DNA of 64,000 bases from Maribacter algarum (ex Lu et al. 2025) (nom. illeg.) (GTDB taxonomy: Bacteria; Bacteroidota; Bacteroidia; Flavobacteriales; Flavobacteriaceae), in the NCBI GenBank assembly GCA_947495915.1, contig CANMAW010000007.1:124001-188000 (forward strand), in the 5' to 3' direction. The position numbers and the translations under genes are program-made. Below, one piece after another: positions 18,704 to 27,131 of the stretch. The notes under the pieces were generated by a model. That model searched no databases, had not been told where the DNA came from, and saw only the letters and a list, made by a program, of their open reading frames with translations. How positions within the stretch are numbered: the first letter of the stretch is position 1; every line of letters starts with the position of its first letter.

Positions 18704-19960
18704 TTATAGGTTGAATTCTTTTTTGATGGCATCAACTTGATCTAACTTTTCCCATGTAAATAGTTCAACTTCCTTCTCTACACGGCCATTATAAGGTGAT
18801 TCAAATACCTTAGTTACAATCTTAGACTCTTTACCCATATGACCATAAGCAGCGGTTTCTAAATAGATAGGACTTCTAAGTTTTAATCGTTTCTCAATGG
18901 CAAAAGGTCGCATATCGAATATTTTTTCAACCTTTCTAGCTATTTCACCATCGGTTAATTCGACATTTGAAGTGCCATAAGTATCAACAAATATTGATGT
19001 TGGCTCAACGACTCCAATAGCATAACTGACTTGAACCAAAATTTCATCAGCTACACCAGCCGCTACCAAATTTTTAGCAGCATGACGTGCCGCATAAGCT
19101 GCACTTCGGTCTACTTTACTAGGGTCTTTACCACTAAATGCACCACCACCATGAGCGCCTTTTCCGCCATAGGTATCAACTATAATCTTTCGCCCAGTCA
19201 AACCAGTATCACCGTGAGGGCCTCCAATTACAAATTTTCCTGTAGGATTTATGTGATATTTAATTTGATCATCAAAAAGATTTTGAATCTTTTTGGGTAA
19301 TTTTTTCTTTACCAATGGAATCAAAATTTCAACAATATCTTTTTTAATTTTTGCCAGCATTTTCTCATCGCTCTTATGAAAAGCGTCGTGTTGGGTAGAT
19401 ACTACAATGGTATCAATTCGCTGCGGAATATTGTCATCAGAATACTCAATGGTAACTTGAGATTTCGCATCAGGTCTTAAATAATCAATTTCTTTTCCTT
19501 TACGTCTGAGATCTGCTAAAACTTGTAATATTTTATGCGAGATATCAAGCGCTAGAGGCATATAATTACTCGTCTCTTTAGTGGCATAACCAAACATCAT
19601 ACCTTGATCACCAGCACCTTGTTCTTCTTTAGACCCTCTATCAACCCCTTGATTTATATCTTGCGATTGCTCATGAATTAAAGAGATCACCCCACATGAA
19701 TCACCACTAAATTGATATTCACCTTTGGTATACCCTATCTTGTTTATTACTTGTCGAGCTATGTTTTGAACATCTAAATAGGTCTCACTTTTTACTTCAC
19801 CCGCCAAAACTACCTGACCCGTAGTAACTAGAGTTTCGCAGGCCACTTTACTTTCGGGGTCAAAAGCTAAAAAACTATCTAATAACGCGTCACTAATTTG
19901 GTCTGCTACCTTATCTGGGTGCCCTTCACTAACTGATTCTGAAGTAAATAAATATGCCAT
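18704..19960 (-). CDS. metK: S-adenosylmethionine synthetase
   Basis: 418 aa; [55 protein letters not shown]. Confidence 0.98.
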   Translation of the reverse strand: MAYLFTSESVSEGHPDKVADQISDALLDSFLAFDPESKVACETLVTTGQVVLAGEVKSETYLDVQNIARQVINKIGYTKGEYQFSGDSCGVISLIHEQSQDINQGVDRGSKEEQGAGDQGMMFGYATKETSNYMPLALDISHKILQVLADLRRKGKEIDYLRPDAKSQVTIEYSDDNIPQRIDTIVVSTQHDAFHKSDEKMLAKIKKDIVEILIPLVKKKLPKKIQNLFDDQIKYHINPTGKFVIGGPHGDTGLTGRKIIVDTYGGKGAHGGGAFSGKDPSKVDRSAAYAARHAAKNLVAAGVADEILVQVSYAIGVVEPTSIFVDTYGTSNVELTDGEIARKVEKIFDMRPFAIEKRLKLRSPIYLETAAYGHMGKESKIVTKVFESPYNGRVEKEVELFTWEKLDQVDAIKKEFNL

Positions 19961-19975
19961 TCGTTCTATTTTTCA

Positions 19976-19987
19976 GGAAGATTTGAC
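19976..19987 (-). promoter_or_regulatory. Candidate anti-aptamer segment GTCAAATCTTCC upstream of the metK start
   Basis: Complementary to 20047-20059 (GGAAGGATTTGAC on minus strand): 12 bp with one bulged G. Confidence 0.6.
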
Positions 19988-20010
19988 GAAAAGGCTACAA
20001 GAAGTTTACA

Positions 20011-20065
20011 CCGCTTTTTAGCATTTTTTTACCGAGGTTGCAATCAGTCAAATCCTTCCTCCTTG
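20011..20065 (-). ncRNA. SAM-II-like riboswitch aptamer upstream of metK
   Basis: Minus strand GAGGAAGGATTTGACTGATTGCAACCTCGGTAAAAAAATGCTAAAAAGC; matches the remembered SAM-II core GAUUUaAcNGUAUUGCAA...GCUAAAAAGG. Confidence 0.82.
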
Positions 20066-20307
20066 TTTTTTTACAAAAATATGAAAATAGTTTTGTTGTA
20101 AAAGGTATTATTAAAAGATTTCAAAATGAACGTAACCGTCCTTTTTTACACCCTATTTACATTTAACTAATCTCCATAACTACTACATAAAGCTATTCAT
20201 ATAATTCAATTCGTATTTCAACAACTATTTTTTCGCAAACTAGATATACTTTGTATCTTGTCAGACGTTCACTTTAGCCAAAAGCTAACCATAATTTATA
20301 CATTCAC

Positions 20308-20922
20308 ATGCATATTGCCGTTGCAGGAAACATTGGAGCCGGAAAGACTACTCTAACCAAATTATTGTCAAAGCATTACAAATGGGAGGCACATTTTGAA
20401 GATGTAGTTGACAACCCATATTTAGATGATTTTTACACCCAAATGGAACGTTGGAGTTTTAATCTGCAAATCTATTTTCTAAATCATCGTTACCGACAAA
20501 TTCTTAAAATTCGTGAATCTGGAAAGAGCATAATTCAAGATCGTACAATCTATGAAGATGCCTATATTTTCGCTCCCAACTTGCACGCCATGGGTTTGAT
20601 GACCAACCGCGATTTCAACAACTATTCAAGTCTGTTTGAATTAATGGAGAGTTTGGTACAACCACCTGATTTATTAATTTATTTACGTAGTTCAATACCA
20701 AATTTAGTAAAGCAAATTCATAAGAGAGGTCGTGAATATGAAAACACCATTTCAATTGATTACTTAAGTCGATTAAATGAGCGTTATGAAGCTTGGATTC
20801 ACGGTTACGAAAAAGGAAATCTATTAGTTATCGATGTTGATGATCTTGATTTTGTAGATAACCCTGAAGACTTGGGCACAATTATCAACAAAATTGATGC
20901 TGAAATCAACGGACTATTCTAG
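20308..20922 (+). CDS. Deoxynucleoside kinase family protein
   Basis: 204 aa; MHIAVAGNIGAGKTTLTKLLSKHY P-loop, QDRTIYEDAYIFA. Confidence 0.92.
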   Translation: MHIAVAGNIGAGKTTLTKLLSKHYKWEAHFEDVVDNPYLDDFYTQMERWSFNLQIYFLNHRYRQILKIRESGKSIIQDRTIYEDAYIFAPNLHAMGLMTNRDFNNYSSLFELMESLVQPPDLLIYLRSSIPNLVKQIHKRGREYENTISIDYLSRLNERYEAWIHGYEKGNLLVIDVDDLDFVDNPEDLGTIINKIDAEINGLF

Positions 20923-20923
20923 C

Positions 20924-21634
20924 ATGAACAATTGTATTCTTGCCAGCACATCTACCATTTACGGAAGTACCTATTTAGAATATATTTTTGCAGAATTACT
21001 GGAGTTATTTCAAAACACCGACGAAGTACTATTTATACCTTATGCAAGACCTAGTGGTATTACCTATGACCAATACCTAGAAATAGCTGCCACAGCTTTT
21101 CAAAAAATAGGCAAAAGACTCGTAGGAATTCATTGCTTTGAAAATAAGGTTGAGGCCATTCAAAATGCAAAAGGAATTTTTACTGGTGGAGGCAATTCTT
21201 TTGTTCTTGTTTCAGAGTTATACAAACAACAAATAATTGAACCCTTACAAAACGCTATTGCTTCAGGCACACCCTATTTAGGTACAAGCGCCGGAAGCAA
21301 TATTGCTGGCCCTAGCATCAAAACCAGCAACGATATGCCAATTGTTTACCCACCAAGCTTTGATACTTTAAGTATTGTGCCTTTTAATATTAATCCGCAT
21401 TATTTAGACCCTGACCCGAATTCGAAACATAAGGGCGAAACTCGCGAAACCCGAATTAAAGAATTTCATAAATTTAATGATATACCTGTTATTGGTTTGC
21501 GTGAAGGTAGCTGGATTAGCGTAAAAGAAAAAAAATGTGATTTAAAGGGAATTGGACTCACAGCACGCATATTTGAGAAGGATAAAACTCCTTATGAAAT
21601 TGAAGAAAATAGCAGTTTAGATTTTCTCAAATAA
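20924..21634 (+). CDS. pepE: Peptidase E / dipeptidase E family (S51)
   Basis: NAKGIFTGGGNSFVLVSELY, GTPYLGTSAGSNIAGPSIKTSNDMPIVYPPSF; start MNNCIL just after the upstream stop codon. Confidence 0.9.
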   Translation: MNNCILASTSTIYGSTYLEYIFAELLELFQNTDEVLFIPYARPSGITYDQYLEIAATAFQKIGKRLVGIHCFENKVEAIQNAKGIFTGGGNSFVLVSELYKQQIIEPLQNAIASGTPYLGTSAGSNIAGPSIKTSNDMPIVYPPSFDTLSIVPFNINPHYLDPDPNSKHKGETRETRIKEFHKFNDIPVIGLREGSWISVKEKKCDLKGIGLTARIFEKDKTPYEIEENSSLDFLK

Positions 21635-22643
21635 AACCATGCATTTTTGCATGTTCGATGGCATCTTCACTTTTCTCAACGACTAAAATCGGTGTAGATT
21701 TATAATTTTTGATTAGGGCGTATATGCGTTTCATTTTTCTTTTATGAGAAACACTTCGTAGGTAAATAGCTAATATTCTATTCGGAAATGCATCGGTAAT
21801 CTCCATATAAATATCAGCATCATGCTCACCACTATCACCAATGAGTATAAAAGGAAGATTTGGGTAAGTTTTTAAAAGATTCACAATCTCTTTTTGCTTT
21901 TGTGGTTTTTCACCCCTATTTCGATTTCTAAAATCAGAGAAACTACGCAATAAAATAGGTCCTTTTGGAAAGTTATTATTGGTAAGAAACATGTCAAGAT
22001 AACGGTATAAATTCCACGGACTATGACTGACATAAAATATTGGGTTCGCCTCTTTTGCAGATTTTCCGCGATGTAATAAGTGATAAAAATCAGCAGCACC
22101 CTCTAATGCCTTACGTTTTTCAGCAGCTTTAAAAAAGGTATTTAAAATCACCCTCCATTTAAAAGAAGATACCACTCCTGTATGCAAAATAGTATCATCA
22201 ATATCACTAGCGACACCAAATTTAGCAGTCGCTGAAGGAATAAGCATTTCACCTGGAAATCGATTTTGATTTAAAATTTCTCTACGCAAATCAGAGCTAG
22301 CATACGATAATTCATAGGTTAACCAACCTTCTTCATTTGCTAAGTCTTCTAAATTTTCAATGGCGGTATCAATTTTATAATACCCGTTCTTATCGGTCTT
22401 GCCTTTTAGCGTACGGCCATCAGAAAGCGTTAATCGAATATCCGCATTTTTCACTTCGTCAGTTTCAAAACGCTTCCATGTATTGGTAAGTAGATTTAAG
22501 AATCCTTTTTCTGACAAATCAATGCTTTCATCTTCTAAAGCACGACCACGAGTATAAAAATGGGTATCAGTGCCATAAGCTTGAAAAGCTATTAGCTGCA
22601 GTCTGTCTTTTTTGCCCAACCATCCCATATCATAAAAATACAC
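21627..22643 (-). CDS. App1 family phosphatase (DUF2183)
   Basis: GVASDIDDTILHTGVVSSFKW DxDxT motif, FYVSHSPWNLYRYLDMFL, FILIGDSGEHDADIY. Confidence 0.88.
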   Translation of the reverse strand: MYFYDMGWLGKKDRLQLIAFQAYGTDTHFYTRGRALEDESIDLSEKGFLNLLTNTWKRFETDEVKNADIRLTLSDGRTLKGKTDKNGYYKIDTAIENLEDLANEEGWLTYELSYASSDLRREILNQNRFPGEMLIPSATAKFGVASDIDDTILHTGVVSSFKWRVILNTFFKAAEKRKALEGAADFYHLLHRGKSAKEANPIFYVSHSPWNLYRYLDMFLTNNNFPKGPILLRSFSDFRNRNRGEKPQKQKEIVNLLKTYPNLPFILIGDSGEHDADIYMEITDAFPNRILAIYLRSVSHKRKMKRIYALIKNYKSTPILVVEKSEDAIEHAKMHGFI

Positions 22644-22919
22644 ATCTTGACGGCAATAGAAAGCTATTTCTTCGGAAGTTCCGCTCCAATTCCATTGAAT
22701 TTTCTATAAACCTCATTCACCCATACTTATGCATTTAGGCTATTCACTCATTGTAATGGGCATTTCCCTAAAAGCACATTTTTTAGCAAGTCATTTAAGT
22801 ATAGCTTAGAAGTAACAACAAGCAGGCCTAAAAACGAACTATTTCGGCAACGGATACCAAATAGTAGACTTGAATGAATGTTAAACCATGTTCGCCTGAT
22901 GGCGGACAAAAAACCTTAA

Positions 22920-23624
22920 ATGATGAAAGTAAAAAAGAATCCAAAAAAAGATCTAACTCGTAACAGCGGCCTGTTTTTTATAGCAGGATTAACCATGGTA
23001 CTTGCACTAACTTATGTAGCTTTAGAGTGGAAGTCGTTTTATGAAACCCCCAACGTAGACTTAAGTCAAACCGTTTTTGACGAACTTGAGGAACCTGTAG
23101 ATTTATTCACGGTAGAACTTCCCCCTCCGCCAAAACCTATTGTCACTCCTCCTGTTATCGAAATTGTACCTGATGAAACGGAAGTAAAAGAGACAATTAT
23201 TGAAGCGGTTGAGCCTGATCAAAATACTGAGATTATTGAAGTAGGCTCAGTTGATGTTGAAGAAATACCAGAAGAAATCGATGTACCTTTTAGCGTTATT
23301 GAACATGTACCTGTTTTTCCTGGCTGTGAAAATTCTAATGATAAGCGAGAATGCTTCAATACCATGATGTTAAACCATATCAGCAAAACCTTTCGCTACC
23401 CCGAGATCGCTCAAGAAATGGGTGTGCAGGGCCGAGTAAGTGTAATGTTTACTATTCAAAAAGATGGTAGCATTGGCAATGTAAGAATGAGAGGGCCAGA
23501 TAAAAATCTTGAAAAAGAAGCGGCTAGAATCATTAGCAAGCTACCAAAAATGACTCCTGGTAAGCAACGCGGAAATGCTGTAAGAGTACCCTTTAGTATT
23601 CCTATCACCTTCAAATTAAAATAA
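22920..23624 (+). CDS. TonB family energy transducer
   Basis: N-terminal TM, ELPPPPKPIVTPPV Pro-rich segment, C-terminal TonB domain (PEIAQEMGVQGRVSVMFTIQKDGSIGNVRMRGPDKNLEKEAARIISKLPKMTPGKQRG). Confidence 0.93.
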   Translation: MMKVKKNPKKDLTRNSGLFFIAGLTMVLALTYVALEWKSFYETPNVDLSQTVFDELEEPVDLFTVELPPPPKPIVTPPVIEIVPDETEVKETIIEAVEPDQNTEIIEVGSVDVEEIPEEIDVPFSVIEHVPVFPGCENSNDKRECFNTMMLNHISKTFRYPEIAQEMGVQGRVSVMFTIQKDGSIGNVRMRGPDKNLEKEAARIISKLPKMTPGKQRGNAVRVPFSIPITFKLK

Positions 23625-23650
23625 GCGTGGCATAATCATTGAATTCATAA

Positions 23651-23682
23651 AACCATTCCGCGTTCCGAGGAATGGTTTTTTA
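23651..23682 (+). terminator. Rho-independent terminator after tonB-like gene
   Basis: AACCATTCC-gcgttccga-GGAATGGTT followed by a T-rich run. Confidence 0.8.
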
Positions 23683-23698
23683 TTTAAATAAATGACTT

Positions 23699-23929
23699 AT
23701 GAAAATTAAAAAAAACCTTGAAAAAGACTTAAACCAACAAAGAGGATTATTCTTTGCAATTGCAATAGTATTTGTTTTGGCTTTTATATATATGCTTTTA
23801 GAATGGAAAAGTGCCGAGAACTATCGTGGCTATGACATAAAAGTAGAGCAACGTACAGGCATAAAAAAGAACGACTCATCTATTCAATTGGAAACGAAAG
23901 CAATAAAAAAACCATCAACTAAAAGTTGA
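23699..23929 (+). CDS. Short TM protein, paralogous to the N-terminus of the upstream TonB-like protein
   Basis: MKIKKNLEKDLNQQRGLFFAIAIVFVLAFIYMLLEWKS resembles MKVKKNPKKDLTRNSGLFFIAGLTMVLALTYVALEWKS. Confidence 0.6.
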   Translation: MKIKKNLEKDLNQQRGLFFAIAIVFVLAFIYMLLEWKSAENYRGYDIKVEQRTGIKKNDSSIQLETKAIKKPSTKS

Positions 23930-23940
23930 TGGTTCTCTTT
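23911..23940. terminator. Bidirectional terminator hairpin
   Basis: ACCATCAACT-aaa-AGTTGATGGT, overlapping the 3' end of the preceding short ORF and lying just past hppA. Confidence 0.75.
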
Positions 23941-23957
23941 TTTAAGTATCCATTTTG

Positions 23958-26336
23958 CTATTTTCTTATATCAACTTTTTCAATGGTTATTTCTGTTTCA
24001 TCTTCAGATGAAGTAACTGTCGCGTTTTCAAAACGCTCTAACTGTGCTTTCACCTCAGCTTTAGTTCCTTTAAAAACTTTCTGTTCAGAAATCTTTTCTC
24101 CATTTACTACCGTGGTATAGTTTACTGTAGCTTCAGCCGTGTCATTATTTTCAACATTCATGGTAATGGTCTTAGCCATTTCTTCATTGACTTCTGCTAA
24201 ACCAGTTGCTGAGTCCATTGCAATACTAGGTGCGATTACTAAGGCAACAACAGACATTAATTTTAATAAAATATTTAATGAAGGACCTGAAGTATCTTTA
24301 AAAGGGTCACCAACGGTATCACCAACTACAGCTGCTTTGTGCGCATCGGTACCTTTACGGCCATCAGATTCTATCATTTTCTTAGCATTATCCCAAGCAC
24401 CACCTGCATTTGATTGAAAAATGGCCATTAGTACACCACATGTAGTTACCCCGGCTAATAATCCTCCAAGCATTTCAGCTCCACCTATAAAACCAACTGC
24501 TACCGGCACAATGATTGCCAATAAGCCAGGTAGCACCATTTCTTTAATAGATGCTTTGGTTGAAATATCAACACACTTGTCATATTCTGCCAAACCATCG
24601 GCGGCATCAAATGTTGCACGTTGTTCAGGTGTAGCTTTAGACATATCAGAATCAACGGCGCGCATCACTTCTAACGCTGCTTTCAATTGTGGAATATCTC
24701 TAAACTGTCTTCTTACTTCTTCAATCATTGCCATTGCCGCTCGACCTACTGCGTTCATAGAAAGTGCTGAAAAAACAAACGGCAACATACCACCTACTAA
24801 TAAACCTGCCATAATTTTAGGCTGAGACACATCAATAGAGCTCACATTGGCCACCTTCATAAATGCAGAAAACAAGGCCAAAGCCGTTAATGCAGCTGAA
24901 GCAATTGCGAATCCTTTTCCAATAGCTGCTGTTGTATTTCCTACCGCATCTAATTTATCTGTTCTTTCACGAACCTCAGGATCTAATTCTGCCATTTCAG
25001 CAATACCACCGGCATTATCTGAAATTGGACCGTATGCGTCAACTGCTAACTGAATACCAGTATTCGCTAACATTCCAACTGCTGCAATTGCAATTCCATA
25101 TAAACCTGCAAAATGATGCGATACTAAAATTGCAGCAGCAATTAAAATAATCGGAATCATCGTTGACATCATACCAACTCCTAAACCAGCAATAATATTC
25201 GTAGCCGCACCAGTTTCAGATTGAGCTACAATTGAATTTACCGGTTTTGTACCGGTACCTGTATAATATTCGGTTATTTTTCCAACACCAAGACCTGCCA
25301 CCAAACCAGCAATTGTGGCGATAAATATACCCATAGCACCTTGTGGCAAACCTTCTACCGTTTCAGGAATCAAAGCATGAATAATAAAATAAGAGGCCAC
25401 CACCATTAATCCTGCAGAACCAAACTCTCCTATATTCAATGCTGTTTGAGGGTTTCCACCATCTTTCACTTTCACGAAGAAGGTTCCAATAATTGACATT
25501 AATATTCCCACAGCAGCTAAAACCAACGGAAGGTATACTGCACCTAAACCTGCAAAATCAGGGGTAATAATAAATGCACCTAAAACCATAGTACCGATAA
25601 TTGAACCAACATAAGACTCAAATAAATCAGCTCCCATACCCGCAACATCTCCAACGTTATCTCCAACATTATCAGCAATTGTAGCAGGGTTCAACGGGTG
25701 ATCTTCAGGAATACCTGCCTCAACCTTACCTACTAAATCAGCGCCTACATCAGCTGCTTTTGTGTAAATACCACCACCAACACGTGCAAATAGTGCAATA
25801 GAGGAAGCTCCTAAAGAAAAACCTGATAAAACATTTAAAACAAGTCCTAAGTTTTCTGCCCCAGGCCACATTGATTGATAAACTATAAATAAACCGCTTA
25901 AGCCTAAAACGCCGAGGCCTACAACCCCAAGCCCCATTACGGCTCCACCTGCAAAAGCAACTTCTAAGGCTTTACCTAAAGAAGTTTTAGCAGCTTGTGT
26001 GGTTCTCACATTAGCCTTTGTGGCTACTTTCATACCAATAAATCCTGCTAAAGCCGAGCAAATAGCACCTACTACAAATGAAACTGCGACCATTCCGTTT
26101 GAACCAACTTCATTGCTGCCTTTAAAAAATAATAAAACCGCTACAGCGATTACAAAAATGCTGAGTATCTTATATTCGGCTTTTAAAAATGACATTGCAC
26201 CATCTGCAATATTTTTTGCTATTCGCGCCATTTTAGCATCGCCTACTTCTTGTTTAGATACCCACATGTTTTTTACAAACACGAAAAGCAGAGCTACTAC
26301 ACCAAATACTGGTAATAATTGAATAATTAACTTCAT
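23958..26336 (-). CDS. hppA: Membrane-bound proton/sodium-translocating pyrophosphatase
   Basis: 792 aa; [70 protein letters not shown]. Confidence 0.97.
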   Translation of the reverse strand: MKLIIQLLPVFGVVALLFVFVKNMWVSKQEVGDAKMARIAKNIADGAMSFLKAEYKILSIFVIAVAVLLFFKGSNEVGSNGMVAVSFVVGAICSALAGFIGMKVATKANVRTTQAAKTSLGKALEVAFAGGAVMGLGVVGLGVLGLSGLFIVYQSMWPGAENLGLVLNVLSGFSLGASSIALFARVGGGIYTKAADVGADLVGKVEAGIPEDHPLNPATIADNVGDNVGDVAGMGADLFESYVGSIIGTMVLGAFIITPDFAGLGAVYLPLVLAAVGILMSIIGTFFVKVKDGGNPQTALNIGEFGSAGLMVVASYFIIHALIPETVEGLPQGAMGIFIATIAGLVAGLGVGKITEYYTGTGTKPVNSIVAQSETGAATNIIAGLGVGMMSTMIPIILIAAAILVSHHFAGLYGIAIAAVGMLANTGIQLAVDAYGPISDNAGGIAEMAELDPEVRERTDKLDAVGNTTAAIGKGFAIASAALTALALFSAFMKVANVSSIDVSQPKIMAGLLVGGMLPFVFSALSMNAVGRAAMAMIEEVRRQFRDIPQLKAALEVMRAVDSDMSKATPEQRATFDAADGLAEYDKCVDISTKASIKEMVLPGLLAIIVPVAVGFIGGAEMLGGLLAGVTTCGVLMAIFQSNAGGAWDNAKKMIESDGRKGTDAHKAAVVGDTVGDPFKDTSGPSLNILLKLMSVVALVIAPSIAMDSATGLAEVNEEMAKTITMNVENNDTAEATVNYTTVVNGEKISEQKVFKGTKAEVKAQLERFENATVTSSEDETEITIEKVDIRK

Positions 26337-26387
26337 TCGTTTAGTTGTTTTAGTTTCTTAATGGCAACTAATGTACTAAAATCAAAT

Positions 26388-26430
26388 AGAAAAAAAAAAG
26401 CCACTTTTATTGCTAAAAGTGGCTTTTTTT
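26388..26430 (-). terminator. Terminator hairpin between ppa and hppA
   Basis: AAAAAAAAGCCACTTTTATTGCTAAAAGTGGCTTTTTTT. Confidence 0.8.
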
Positions 26431-26444
26431 ATAGTATAAATTAT

Positions 26445-26984
26445 CTATATCGTAAAGGTTCGCTTCTTTTTATGTTCACTTTCATCATAACGCTCTACAC
26501 ATTCATGATAAATTTTGATAGCTTCTTTGGCATTACCCCAACCACCTGTATCAACTTTCTTTTGTTCTAAATCTTTATATACTTTGAAGAAATGCTTGAT
26601 TTCTTTAAGTCGATGCGGATTAATATCACTTAGGTCAAATTTCTTATTCCATACAGGATCACTAATAGGAACACAAATTATTTTTTCATCAGGTCCTTTC
26701 TCGTCTGTCATATGAAATACTCCAATTGGCCTCACCTCCATTACAACCATAGGATACGTTGGCTCAGTACCTAACACTAAAACATCTAAAGGGTCTTGAT
26801 CTAAAGCTAAAGTTTCGGGTACAAAACCATAATCACCAGGATACATCATTGATGAAAATAACATGCGATCAAACCTTATCTTATTTAAGGTAAAGTCATA
26901 TTCGTACTTATTTCTGCTTCCTTTTGGAATTTCAATTAATACATCAAAAGTTATATCGGTATCTGGGGTAATTTCTTTACTCAT
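26445..26984 (-). CDS. ppa: Inorganic pyrophosphatase (family I)
   Basis: 179 aa; VLIEIPKGSRNKYEYD, YPGDYGFVPETLALDQDPLDVLVL. Confidence 0.96.
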   Translation of the reverse strand: MSKEITPDTDITFDVLIEIPKGSRNKYEYDFTLNKIRFDRMLFSSMMYPGDYGFVPETLALDQDPLDVLVLGTEPTYPMVVMEVRPIGVFHMTDEKGPDEKIICVPISDPVWNKKFDLSDINPHRLKEIKHFFKVYKDLEQKKVDTGGWGNAKEAIKIYHECVERYDESEHKKKRTFTI

Positions 26985-27131
26985 ATTAGTGTTTGTTTAG
27001 AGATGCAAATATAAGCTAACGGTTCAGTTATGAACTTAGTATATATATTAAAACTTGGTTAAATCATGAACATAATTATGCATTTAAAAAACTTGATGAT
27101 AAAATCAATATCTAGCTAAAGCGATATTAAA

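Noticed and set aside
22888-22910. GTTCGCC-tgat-GGCGGAC hairpin before the TonB-like gene, considered as a REP-like element
   Set aside because: Single copy in the window and short; insufficient evidence for a repeat family.
24139-25053. Plus-strand ORFs (92, 134, 68 aa) opposite hppA
   Set aside because: Antisense to a highly conserved gene; low-complexity Ala/Ser/Pro-rich translations typical of shadow ORFs.
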